Assembly: GCA_002148405.1 (NCBI GenBank)
Contig: MUGG01000103.1
Span: 1-50,215, forward strand
DNA from: Alkalinema sp. CACIAM 70d
GTDB lineage: Bacteria > Cyanobacteriota > Cyanobacteriia > Leptolyngbyales > Leptolyngbyaceae
DNA length: 50,215 nt
Reading direction: 5' to 3'
Shown: piece by piece, positions 26,580 through 35,157 of the stretch
Position numbering within the stretch: position 1 is the first letter of the stretch
How the letters are laid out: each line of letters opens with the position of its first letter
The notes under the pieces: model-generated
What the model saw: only the letters and a program-made list of their open reading frames with translations
What the model was told of the DNA's origin: nothing
Databases searched by the model: none
Made by a program: the position numbers and the translations under genes

Positions 26580-27787
26580 CCCCGAGTTGGATTTCCACTG
26601 CCGATCGTCTCAAAGCCCTTCCCCAGTATGTCTTTGCTCGGTTGGATGAACTGAAGGCGAATGCCCGTGCTCAAGGGGTCGATTTGATTGATTTGGGGAT
26701 GGGAAATCCAGATGGAGCCACGCCGCAACCTGTAGTCGAAGCAGCGCAACGGGCCTTGCAAGACGTTAAAAACCATGGTTATCCACCCTTTGAAGGCACG
26801 GCCAGTTTCCGTTCCGCCATTACCGATTGGTATCAGCGTCATTACGACGTGCAGTTAGATCCCGATGGAGAGGCGTTGCCGTTGTTGGGATCGAAGGAAG
26901 GGTTGACGCACTTAGCACTGGCCTACATCAATCCCGGTGATACGATTTTGGTCCCCAGCCCATCCTATCCGCCCCATTTCCGGGGGCCATTGTTGGCGGG
27001 GGCAGACTTGTATCCCTTAATGCTATCGGCAGAGAAGGATTGGCTGATTGATCTGGGGGCGATTCCCGATGAGGTCGCGCAGCGGGCAAAAATTCTTTAT
27101 TTCAATTACCCTAGCAATCCCACCACTGCAACAGCTCCCCGCGAGTTTTTTGAAGAGGTTGTGGCCTTTGCGCGCAAGCATGAGATTTTGCTGGTGCATG
27201 ACCAAGCCTATGCAGAGTTGGCTTTTGATGGTTATCAACCCACCAGTTTGCTGGAAATTCCCGGCGCGAAGGACATCGGCGTTGAGTTCCACACCCTCTC
27301 TAAGACCTACAACATGGCGGGCTGGCGGGTCGGGTTTGTCGTGGGGAATCGCCATGTCATCCAAGGATTGCGCACCCTCAAAACGAATCTAGACTACGGT
27401 CTTTTTTCGGCCTTGCAAGCGGCGGCGGAAACGGCACTTCGGTTGCCAGAACCCTATATTCAAGAAGTGCGCGATCGCTATCGCACTCGGCGGGACTTTT
27501 TAATTGAAGGCTTGGGCAAGTTGGGCTGGACGATTCCCAAACCTAGCGCCACGATGTATCTTTGGGTGCCCTGTCCGATCGGGCAAGGCTCGACGGACTT
27601 TGCGCTCTCTGTGCTGCAAAACACGGGGGTGGTGGTGACACCGGGGAATGCCTTTGGTACCGGAGGAGAAGGCTACGTGCGGGTTAGCTTGATTGCGGAG
27701 TGCGATCGCTTACAGGAAGCCCTTGATCGGTTGGCCCAAGCTGGAATTCGCTACGATACTCCGGCCTTGGTTGCGATGGAATCTTAA
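26576..27787 (+). CDS. Class I/II PLP aminotransferase, AlaC/DapL-like
   Basis: The 403-residue fold-type I aminotransferase carries LIDLGMGNPDGATP, GSKEGLTHLALAYI, VPSPSYPPHFRG, YPSNPTTATAP, VHDQAYAELAFDGY and TLSKTYNMAGWRVGFVVG with the PLP lysine in SKTYN. The segment order is close to E. coli AlaC (glutamate-pyruvate aminotransferase) and to LL-diaminopimelate aminotransferase; I cannot separate the two by eye. It overlaps the Fe-ADH gene by 4 bp. Together they could act on the same carbon skeleton (alcohol to keto acid to amino acid), but that is speculation. A bidirectional terminator follows. Confidence 0.88.
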   Translation: MTPSWISTADRLKALPQYVFARLDELKANARAQGVDLIDLGMGNPDGATPQPVVEAAQRALQDVKNHGYPPFEGTASFRSAITDWYQRHYDVQLDPDGEALPLLGSKEGLTHLALAYINPGDTILVPSPSYPPHFRGPLLAGADLYPLMLSAEKDWLIDLGAIPDEVAQRAKILYFNYPSNPTTATAPREFFEEVVAFARKHEILLVHDQAYAELAFDGYQPTSLLEIPGAKDIGVEFHTLSKTYNMAGWRVGFVVGNRHVIQGLRTLKTNLDYGLFSALQAAAETALRLPEPYIQEVRDRYRTRRDFLIEGLGKLGWTIPKPSATMYLWVPCPIGQGSTDFALSVLQNTGVVVTPGNAFGTGGEGYVRVSLIAECDRLQEALDRLAQAGIRYDTPALVAMES

Positions 27788-27843
27788 GCTTGAGTTGGGT
27801 TCCTTGAGACCTCAGATCGGTATCCAAGAACTTGGAATCAAAG

Positions 27844-27877
27844 AAAAAGGGGCAAGCTCAAAAGCTGCCCCTTTTTT
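27844..27877. terminator. Bidirectional Rho-independent terminator
   Basis: AAAAAGGGGC and GCCCCTTTTT form the stem, with an inner AGCT/AGCT pair. It lies between the convergent aminotransferase and pilQ genes and has A and T tracts on both sides. Confidence 0.9.
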
Positions 27878-27909
27878 CACCATTCAACTCTTCACAAACC
27901 CTATCCGTC

Positions 27910-30081
27910 TTAGTTGTTGCTCTTTTGCAGCATTTGCTGAGCTTCCTTACTGGGGTTGTAACCAAAACCAAAGGTAGACCGATCGCTATCGTCGATAATC
28001 TTCGGTGTCACCAGAACCACCACTTCCTTACGTTCGTTTTGTCGCTCTGTCCGACGGAAGAGCGCACCCAAAAGTGGCAGGTCTCCTAGAATTGGCACCT
28101 TCCGCACATTGGCCCGATCGGCCTCTTGAATCACCCCAGTTAGCAGCAAGGATTGACCATCTCTTACCCGCACCAAGCCTGTCGTAACTTCACGGCTTTG
28201 CAGGAGCGTCACCTGCTGTTGAGCAATCTGTCCACCCGCTGGTAAACTCACACTTTCCGTCCGTTGGGGAGATTTGATGACGGGTTTAATCCGCATTGAA
28301 ATAAAGCCGTTATCATCAATCCGCTCCACAGCCAGATCAAGGGTTAATCCAGCTTCCTGCTTTTCAATCGTCACTGTTACGGTTGGCGGAGATCCTGCTT
28401 GGGTTTCTACCTTGAAGTTGGTAATCACTTCTTCAGTGAGTTTGACCTGAGAGTTTTGACCTTCTTGTACAACCAGCGTTGGATCAGTCAAGATTTTGGC
28501 ATTCTGATTCACGATCGCTGCTTGCAGTTGGCCTAACCAACGATTACCAATATCAAAAGAAACCGGAGGTGTCACTGAAACAGGAGCCAAACCGACGGAT
28601 TGGTCAACTAGTGTTGCAGGAGCAGAGGCAGGGCTGCGACTTCCCAAGTTGATGATGGCCGTACCACCAGAGTTCACCACATTGGTGTCATTGATATTGA
28701 AGGAAAAGCTAGTACCCGCCCGATTGATACCCAGAAGGTTCACATCGATGACTTTTACACTGACGGAAGCTTGGCGCTTACGGGCATCTAACTGAGTTAA
28801 CAAGGCCGTCGCGATCGCCACCTTACGGGGTGAGCCTGTCAAAGTGATGCTATTCAAGCGGTTATCGCCCGACACTGAGAGACCCCGCAGAATCAGTGGA
28901 CCAACCCCTTCATTGGCGCGTAAGGCCAGGATGGTCGGCGTCCGAGTTTCGATCGTTCTCGCTGCTGCTCCTTCCCCAACGGTTTGTACCTGCACCTGGG
29001 TGATGGGCAACTGGGTTTCTGCCCCTTGGGTCGTCAAGAAGTTGGAGGCATTTTCCGTTGTGGTTTGATTCAGTCGAACCGTCCGGGAAATCACATTCCG
29101 CGCATCATCAGGCAGCCGAGGCCCCACAAAGACCGTACGTCCAACACGGTTAGCTTCTAAGCTGGCACACTGGGACGCCCCCGCGCCACCCGCCCCCGCT
29201 GCACCAGAGGATGGTACACAGGCAATTCTCAAGACGTAGTTAAAAACATCCTGAACTGATTCATTTTCAATATCCAAGGACACCGTTGGGCCGCCGGATG
29301 TCGATCCGGCACCAGGCGCACCGGGTACTGCCGCCCCAGGCCCCGTGTTGGGGGTTTCCGCAAAGGCCAAGTTCATGCCTGCTGCCCGAGCCAAAAGGGA
29401 CAGCACTTCCCGCACAGGGGCATCCCGCAACACTAATCGGGGAATCCGCTCACTGGTGCCTAAATCGATATAGCTAGGGCTGGTGTCAATCTGGGCAACA
29501 GCCATGTCTCCCACCGGAGGTGGAGAAGCCTTGGGCAGCAGGGGGGGAACCGGAGTGACTGGCGCAACGGGAGCGGTTCGGGGTGCGGTGGGATTGGGCA
29601 CGAAGGGCGCGATCGAAGGTGCCGGGGTTGGCGCGGCACTAGGCGCTGGAGTCGCTTGGGCCACACGGGTATCCCCCGCCTTACCATTTACACTAAACAC
29701 CACACTCTCGCCGTCTTTTCGGGTAATTTGGCCCGTCGGTGTGCCGTTTTGACCGACCACTGTCACCTGCACGCCATTGTTCACCGGCGACACCATCACC
29801 GAAGCGATGCCGGGAGCCGGATTATCCTGACGCAGGGGTTGATTCTTGGCTAACTGGGCATTGAAAATAAAACCCGTCCAAGTGTTGCCTCGGTTGGTAT
29901 TAAAGACTTGAGGCGCTTTACCGCCTTCAGATTGGGTTTTTAGGATGACATCAAATCCCGTTTGACTGGGACTGACTTGCACATCGGTCACTTGGGTGGA
30001 CGCGGCAAAGGCAGGGTGAGCAACTGCGACTAGCGCGACCGTTGCAGCCAGTGCTCCACTGATTTCTCGAAACTGTCTCAC
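27910..30081 (-). CDS. pilQ: Type IV pilus secretin PilQ
   Basis: PilQ forms the outer-membrane pore through which type IV pili extend, for motility and DNA uptake. The 723-residue protein has a signal peptide (1-26, ending AFA), an AMIN domain (about 30-135) that binds peptidoglycan, a Pro/Ala-rich linker (140-195), an N0/STN domain (RIPRLVLRDAPVREVLSLLARAAGMNLAF), N1-type domains, and the secretin beta domain with RVRDGQSLLLTGV and VPILGDLPLLGALF near the C terminus. GTG is the start, with GAGGAG 7 nt upstream. It is the last gene of the pilM-N-O-Q order. A separate PilP is absent, as in other cyanobacteria. Confidence 0.95.
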   Translation of the reverse strand: MRQFREISGALAATVALVAVAHPAFAASTQVTDVQVSPSQTGFDVILKTQSEGGKAPQVFNTNRGNTWTGFIFNAQLAKNQPLRQDNPAPGIASVMVSPVNNGVQVTVVGQNGTPTGQITRKDGESVVFSVNGKAGDTRVAQATPAPSAAPTPAPSIAPFVPNPTAPRTAPVAPVTPVPPLLPKASPPPVGDMAVAQIDTSPSYIDLGTSERIPRLVLRDAPVREVLSLLARAAGMNLAFAETPNTGPGAAVPGAPGAGSTSGGPTVSLDIENESVQDVFNYVLRIACVPSSGAAGAGGAGASQCASLEANRVGRTVFVGPRLPDDARNVISRTVRLNQTTTENASNFLTTQGAETQLPITQVQVQTVGEGAAARTIETRTPTILALRANEGVGPLILRGLSVSGDNRLNSITLTGSPRKVAIATALLTQLDARKRQASVSVKVIDVNLLGINRAGTSFSFNINDTNVVNSGGTAIINLGSRSPASAPATLVDQSVGLAPVSVTPPVSFDIGNRWLGQLQAAIVNQNAKILTDPTLVVQEGQNSQVKLTEEVITNFKVETQAGSPPTVTVTIEKQEAGLTLDLAVERIDDNGFISMRIKPVIKSPQRTESVSLPAGGQIAQQQVTLLQSREVTTGLVRVRDGQSLLLTGVIQEADRANVRKVPILGDLPLLGALFRRTERQNERKEVVVLVTPKIIDDSDRSTFGFGYNPSKEAQQMLQKSNN

Positions 30082-30152
30082 AGTACACTCCTCTGATGGA
30101 AAAGGGTTGTGAAGCGGTCGCGCCTTAGAGAAAGATCGCGATCGTTTAATCT

Positions 30153-30182
30153 ATCAAGGTCAACGCAATCAAGGTCAACGTG
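30153..30182. repeat. 15-bp tandem duplication
   Basis: ATCAAGGTCAACGCA at 30153-30167 is repeated as ATCAAGGTCAACGTG at 30168-30182, in the 123-bp spacer between pilO and pilQ. Confidence 0.8.
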
Positions 30183-30204
30183 AAACGAATCCTTGGCCTT
30201 AGCC

Positions 30205-31161
30205 CTACTTGGCTGCGGGACTCGGACTCGGGCTGGGGGCTAATTTCTTCGTCTCATCGGGGGTGAGCGGAATCAGCGCATCCATCTTGAAGGAAGTCGT
30301 CACCAAGGAGTCTGGCTGACAATTGGTTAAGAACCGAATTTGGTCAGCAGACTTAATGGTGCCGTCTCCGGGATTCACCTCATACAAGCGATTGACCCGA
30401 GGTTCTTGGCCACCTCGGCCCCGCTTAACGTTCAACTCGCGAATAATCAAGAGGGGCTGCAATCGCTCGATCGTGCGGAAAATATTTTGGGTTTGATTAA
30501 AATTCCCTTCAAATTCAACGCTAATCGTACTTCGCTTCAGTTTGTTGTTAAGGGCTTCACCCAAGGAACCATCGTTGACTACGCCAGGAACGGCTGTTTT
30601 CGCAGCGGGGTTGCTAGCTTGAGCCGGATCAACAAAGGGCTGGAACTTCCTTAACTTGGCTTCAGCAACAAGCGGCCCAAATTGATCCTCAAACTTTTGG
30701 GCGCTGGCGATGCTGGTGTATTGCTCTTTAACCCAAACGGGGCAGTTCGCTAATTTAGCCCGTTTCTCGTTGACGACACCCCGATTATTCTTTTCAATCA
30801 ACTGACTGAGATCAAACAAAATGGTGTCGAGGTTTTTCTCAGAAGCAAACAGTGCCAGAACCTGCTGCCGCTGCTGTTCTACCTGGGCCAATCGAACTTT
30901 TGAATCTTTGAGTTTCTTTTCGATCGTTTGTAGTTCTTTCAGTTGCTCTTGCTTTTGAGCAACCTGCTCCTTAAGTTGGTTGTACTGATCCCAGGCGGGT
31001 TGCACCAAGTTCAGCCACAACAAAATTGCACCCACTATGCCACCGATCCCTAGCAGCACCCCGATAACCATTGGGGTAAAAGTGATGCCAAAGGCCGAGG
31101 GATAATTGGGGCCTGAATCAAATTCAGGATCTTGAGGAATAAAATCTCCACTAGCGGTCAT
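30205..31161 (-). CDS. pilO: Type IV pilus inner-membrane alignment protein PilO
   Basis: The 318-residue protein has one transmembrane helix (about 31-53, MVIGVLLGIGGIVGAILLWL), a long coiled coil (55-105, rich in Gln, Lys and Glu), and a periplasmic ferredoxin-like domain. In type IV pili, PilN and PilO link cytoplasmic PilM to the secretin. The protein is longer than typical proteobacterial PilO (about 200), with an insert between 140 and 230. Its ATG overlaps the pilN stop (ATGA). The C terminus is Pro/Ser-rich. Confidence 0.92.
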   Translation of the reverse strand: MTASGDFIPQDPEFDSGPNYPSAFGITFTPMVIGVLLGIGGIVGAILLWLNLVQPAWDQYNQLKEQVAQKQEQLKELQTIEKKLKDSKVRLAQVEQQRQQVLALFASEKNLDTILFDLSQLIEKNNRGVVNEKRAKLANCPVWVKEQYTSIASAQKFEDQFGPLVAEAKLRKFQPFVDPAQASNPAAKTAVPGVVNDGSLGEALNNKLKRSTISVEFEGNFNQTQNIFRTIERLQPLLIIRELNVKRGRGGQEPRVNRLYEVNPGDGTIKSADQIRFLTNCQPDSLVTTSFKMDALIPLTPDETKKLAPSPSPSPAAK

Positions 31162-31961
31162 GGTTTAATCACTCCCTTATTTTTGAGGGACTCAATGCGG
31201 CTGACAAGACCCACAGCGCCCTTACGATCGAGTTCTCGCAACAAATCAGCAGTGGGAACATCCGTGACTGCCGTTTGAATTGCAAACTTGATATCACCTG
31301 GGAACTTAGGAATTTCTAAGGTTTGGGGGGAACCTGTATCCTTCCGTTCGATCGGTAAGCTGATCGAAGATAGGGCCTTAGGATCCTCTCGCTCCACCGA
31401 AACAATGCTGGTTTCTTCCGGTTTGAGGAAATTAGACTGCTGCAACACCACCAGAAAGTCATTGACCTCCTCAAAGCTGCGGGCAATCCCTTGAATCAGG
31501 ACAACGCCTGAGGTTGGCGCATTAGCCGCTGCCCCCGCCTGTTGGCCTTGGGGTTGCTGCTGGGTGATTGAACTCAGTTGAACGCCTGCGGGTAAGCGAT
31601 CGCGCAAATCCTGCGCCATGGCAGACCAAGGTTTAATTTGGTTGAAAACGGAGGCCAACGCTTGCATTTCAGTCTCCGCTGCTTTTACCTTGCTTTCAGC
31701 GTCAGCTAATTCTTTTTTCTTCGCTTCCAAATTACCTAACTGGCTATCCAGTCGGGCTTGCTCATCTTGCAATACTCCATTCTGCCAATTGAAAAAGCCC
31801 CAAATGCCCAAAGTGCCAAAAACCAGCAACAGCATTAAGCCGGTTCCCACGTACAAAGGGCGTTTATCGTCAGGAGAAAGCCCCGGGCTGCGGCTTCGTC
31901 CCGCTGAATCCGGTTTTAGATCTGGGCGATCGTTGAGAAAATTAATATCTAAGCTGTACAT
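31158..31961 (-). CDS. pilN: Type IV pilus assembly protein PilN
   Basis: The 267-residue bitopic protein starts MYSLDINFLNDRPD, the conserved N-terminal segment that docks into PilM. One transmembrane helix (about 38-58) and a coiled coil (65-100) precede a periplasmic domain with LRDRLPAGVQLSSI and GIARSFEEVNDFLVVLQQ. The start codon directly follows the pilM stop (TAGATG), and the stop overlaps pilO, so the three genes are tightly coupled. The helix LLRELDRKGAVGLVSRIESLKNKG at the end is an extension beyond the short PilN type. Confidence 0.93.
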   Translation of the reverse strand: MYSLDINFLNDRPDLKPDSAGRSRSPGLSPDDKRPLYVGTGLMLLLVFGTLGIWGFFNWQNGVLQDEQARLDSQLGNLEAKKKELADAESKVKAAETEMQALASVFNQIKPWSAMAQDLRDRLPAGVQLSSITQQQPQGQQAGAAANAPTSGVVLIQGIARSFEEVNDFLVVLQQSNFLKPEETSIVSVEREDPKALSSISLPIERKDTGSPQTLEIPKFPGDIKFAIQTAVTDVPTADLLRELDRKGAVGLVSRIESLKNKGVIKP

Positions 31962-33065
31962 CTACCATGCCTCCCGTAAACCTAGTCCCAGTACCACGCC
32001 CAAACTCGGTCGTACCGTTTCTGGAATGTCCTGCGGGGTTTCTAGGGCTAAAGCTGCAACTGGATCAATTTGGCTACAGGGCAGACTCAAGCGTTGGGTA
32101 AAAAATTCGTCCAATTGACCGATCGCGGCCCCTGGCCCTGCCAACAGCAATTGCGCTACCTCTAGGTTTTCCCCTTGGTTGGTGTAGAAATCGATCGATC
32201 GCCGTAACTCATCCGCCAGCTCTCCCAAGATGCGCAACATGGCAGCAGTCCCAGGGTTCGTTCCACCGGGACGACCGCCCATCTCACTACTGACTGGAAT
32301 GGTCATCCCTTGCAGCAAATCAATGCTGCGAGAAGGCGGCAAATTCATCGCACGGGATAGGGCACTTTGAATTTGATAGGTTCCAATGGGAACGGTTCGA
32401 GAAAATTGCGGAACGCCATCGACTGTGATCGAAATTTCAGTACTTTCAAACTCGATATCCACGATCGCCACCGCTTCCTGGGGCGCAAACTGACGCAACT
32501 GGTCGCGAATGGTTCGAATCAGCGAAAAGCTGCTAATTTCTAGAACGTCAATTTCCAGACCGGCTTGGCGAAAGGTGCGGATATAGGAATCCGTCATTTC
32601 CTTGCGGGTGGCGACTAACAGCACTTGGACTTTTTCAATCCCATCTTCATCGATAAAAAGGCCTAGTTTTTGATAGTCCACATCGGCTTCTTCTCGAGGG
32701 AAGGGGAGGTACAAACCCGCCTCTTGGTTCAACACCATATCCCGCAATTCTCGATCGTCCAACTCAGCGGGAACCGGAATAATGCGTGTCACCGTATCTC
32801 GCCCACCCAGCACCGCTGTGGCAACCTGTTTAGCCTTAATTTTGTTCTCAGCCATGGCCGATTGAATCAACTCAGCTAGGGCTGATTGATCGACAATTTG
32901 ACCTTCCTGAAAAACCCCTTCTGGTACCGGAATAGTCACATAATTTGCCAGCCGAAACTTTTGCCCTTGCCGCCGCAAAAGCACGATGTTGATGCGATCG
33001 GGAGCCAATTCAATACCGACCCCTTTCGACTTCTTTGAAAATAGACCCTTAAAACTGTTAACCAC
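31962..33065 (-). CDS. pilM: Type IV pilus assembly ATPase-like protein PilM
   Basis: PilM is an actin-like (FtsA-fold) cytoplasmic protein that binds the N-terminal peptide of PilN and ATP. The 367-residue protein shows KGVGIELAPDRINIVLLRRQGQ, VATAVLGGRDTVTRIIPVP, AVAIVDIEFESTEISI and AQLLLAGPGAAIGQLDEFF, in the family order. It is the first gene of the operon. The start is GTG, with no clear ribosome binding site. The spacer upstream (33066-33681) should hold the operon promoter. Confidence 0.95.
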   Translation of the reverse strand: MVNSFKGLFSKKSKGVGIELAPDRINIVLLRRQGQKFRLANYVTIPVPEGVFQEGQIVDQSALAELIQSAMAENKIKAKQVATAVLGGRDTVTRIIPVPAELDDRELRDMVLNQEAGLYLPFPREEADVDYQKLGLFIDEDGIEKVQVLLVATRKEMTDSYIRTFRQAGLEIDVLEISSFSLIRTIRDQLRQFAPQEAVAIVDIEFESTEISITVDGVPQFSRTVPIGTYQIQSALSRAMNLPPSRSIDLLQGMTIPVSSEMGGRPGGTNPGTAAMLRILGELADELRRSIDFYTNQGENLEVAQLLLAGPGAAIGQLDEFFTQRLSLPCSQIDPVAALALETPQDIPETVRPSLGVVLGLGLREAW

Positions 33066-33681
33066 AGCGTTGCTAGCCCACTATGAACGAGTTTGAAAGT
33101 AAGAAATGGCGAACCGAAACACGACAACTCACTGTCAAATACAGTGCGTTCTACCGCATGGTACACAATTTATTTCAGAATGAACGACTAGTTTTGCTAA
33201 GTAGATAAATCTCTCGCAAGCTAGCGCTATTCCTTGCTATAACCCCGATCAATAAATCGAGCAATCATCCTATAGAGATTGACTCAGAGTTCCTTTGTAG
33301 ATAGCAAAATTGCATCTCATTTTTTGAGAGAATTTCCATCGACCAAGACTCTTAATAAAGAAATCTAGGAACCCTGAAAAGTAGTTTCAATTTATAAGCA
33401 TGAAGCTACTCAATTAGCCCAAGATGTTCTTAGTTGAAGAAACATTTGATCTAAATACGAATAGCACCCCAACAGTGATGTTACACACAATCTTCAAAAA
33501 CGCACGAAAAAATCTGAGTTTTCCGCGAGATTCGCTCCTTTGGTAGACTGACCGGGGTAGATCAGCCCGGTTTTAACGGTAGGGCGGAGCGATCGCGGCT
33601 ACTTATCAGAGACTCAAAGCAGGTACTGAATAAGACGGGTACTGAGTAAGGCAGGTACTGAAGCAGATATCAACGGAGGAA
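33066..33681. other. Divergent spacer upstream of pilM and the solute-binding protein
   Basis: No gene is seen. A hairpin ACCGGG-9nt-CCCGGT followed by TTTAAC lies at 33551-33571 on the plus strand. A degenerate 16-bp repeat lies at 33622-33660. The rest is AT-rich. The promoter of the pilMNOQ operon should lie in the right-hand part of the first 200 bp, but I cannot place it. Confidence 0.5.
33622..33660. repeat. 16-bp degenerate tandem repeat
   Basis: GGTACTG occurs at 33622, 33638 and 33654, exactly 16 bp apart, with related sequence between. It lies 20 bp before the start of the solute-binding protein gene. Confidence 0.8.
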
Positions 33682-35025
33682 ATGAACTTGAGGCTATCAA
33701 CTATGGATGGGATGCAAGGACAGTGGAACCGATGGTGGGGCAGACGGTCGAGCAACGCTTGGCAACGGTTCTGTCTCTGGGGACTCTTAGGAGTGCTGGC
33801 CAGTTGGCTGATCAGTTGCGGGGGCAATGCTCAAAAATCATCAGGAGTCGCCGAAGTTGAATTTTGGACAATGCAGCTTCAGCCCCAATACACCAGCTAC
33901 TTTAACCAATTGATTAGTCGCTTCGAAGCGGACAATCCCGGCACTAAAGTGAAATGGGTAGATGTTCCTTGGGCGGCAATGGAAAGCAAAATTCTCACAT
34001 CAGTGGCTGCTAAAACAGCCCCCGACGTGGTTAATTTGAACCCTAACTTTGCTTCCCAACTGGCTGAGAAAGATGTCTGGATGGATCTCTCAAGTAAGGT
34101 GCCATCCGAGGTTCAACAACAATACCTGCCCAACATTTGGAAAGCCAGCACCCTAGAAAACAAAACCTTCGGACTCCCCTGGTACCTGACCACGCGCATT
34201 GCAATTTACAACCGAGATTTGCTCAAGCAAGCGAGTTTAGACCAACCCCCCGCCACTTTTGCTGAGTTGTTTAAAGCCGCTAAGCAGATTAAGGACAAAA
34301 CTGGGAAATACGCCTTCTTCTCCACGTTGGTACCCACAGATTCTGGGGAAGTTCTAGAATCCTTTGTGCAACAGGGGGTAACCTTAGTAGATGGTCAGGG
34401 CAAAGCTGCTTTTAATACTCCCCAGGGAAAAGCGATTTTTCAAAGCTGGGTCGATCTCTACAAAAACGGCCTACTCCCGAAGGAAGTGCTGACCGAAGGC
34501 CACCGTCACGGGATTGACCTCTATCAGCAGGGAGAAACCGCGATTTTATCTTCCAGCCCTGAATTCCTTCGCACCATTAGCAACAATGCTCCCGCGATCG
34601 CTAAAGTTTCAGCTCCTGCCGCCCAACTAACTGGGGTCACTGGCAAGAAAAACGTTGCGGTGATGAATTTAGTCATTCCAAAAATGACCGATCAGCCCGA
34701 GGCCGCGCTGAAGTTTGCCCTATTTGTCACCAATAACGAAAACCAATTGGCCTTTGCCAAAGCTGCCAACGTTCTCCCATCCACCCAAGCAGCCCTTCAA
34801 GATCCCTACTTCAGCCAGGTGCCAGCCCAAGCGACACCCCTGGATCAAGCTCGCATCATCAGTGCCCAACAACTGAAGGAAGCGGAAGTTCTGATTCCTG
34901 CGATGAAAAATATCAAGCAATTGCAAAAGCTGCTCTATGAAAATCTCCAGGCGGCAATGCTGGGGCAAAAGTCCGTCGATCAAGCGATCGCGGATGCAGC
35001 TCAAGCTTGGAATGAAGTCAGCTAA
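33682..35025 (+). CDS. Extracellular solute-binding lipoprotein, ABC sugar-transporter type
   Basis: The 447-residue family 1 solute-binding protein has a basic N region, a hydrophobic stretch and the lipobox WLISC (Cys at about 49), then EVEFWTMQLQPQYTSYFNQLISRFEADNPGTKVKWVDVPW, and the GLPWYLTTRIAIYNRDLL and MNLVIPKMTDQPEAALKFALFV segments of the family. It should bind a sugar or glycoside in the periplasm. GGAGG lies only 2 nt before the ATG at 33682 but 8 nt before a TTG at 33688, so translation may start two codons later. No permease or ATPase genes are adjacent. Confidence 0.92.
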   Translation: MNLRLSTMDGMQGQWNRWWGRRSSNAWQRFCLWGLLGVLASWLISCGGNAQKSSGVAEVEFWTMQLQPQYTSYFNQLISRFEADNPGTKVKWVDVPWAAMESKILTSVAAKTAPDVVNLNPNFASQLAEKDVWMDLSSKVPSEVQQQYLPNIWKASTLENKTFGLPWYLTTRIAIYNRDLLKQASLDQPPATFAELFKAAKQIKDKTGKYAFFSTLVPTDSGEVLESFVQQGVTLVDGQGKAAFNTPQGKAIFQSWVDLYKNGLLPKEVLTEGHRHGIDLYQQGETAILSSSPEFLRTISNNAPAIAKVSAPAAQLTGVTGKKNVAVMNLVIPKMTDQPEAALKFALFVTNNENQLAFAKAANVLPSTQAALQDPYFSQVPAQATPLDQARIISAQQLKEAEVLIPAMKNIKQLQKLLYENLQAAMLGQKSVDQAIADAAQAWNEVS

Positions 35026-35070
35026 CGGCGATCGAACGCCATAACCCTCACAAGACGTAAAAAAGGACGT

Positions 35071-35101
35071 AAAAAAGAGGGCTTGAACAGCCCTCTTTTT
35101 T
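35071..35101. terminator. Bidirectional Rho-independent terminator
   Basis: AAAAAAGAGGGCT, loop TGAAC, AGCCCTCTTTTTT form a perfect 13-bp stem with A and T tracts. It lies between the convergent solute-binding protein and FecR genes. A direct repeat GACGTAAAAAAG (35055, 35067) overlaps its left side. Confidence 0.92.
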
Positions 35102-35157
35102 ATCTCACTAGCTTGCAACTCAATGCCGCAACCGACGTTCTCCAAGGAAATCCAAAC

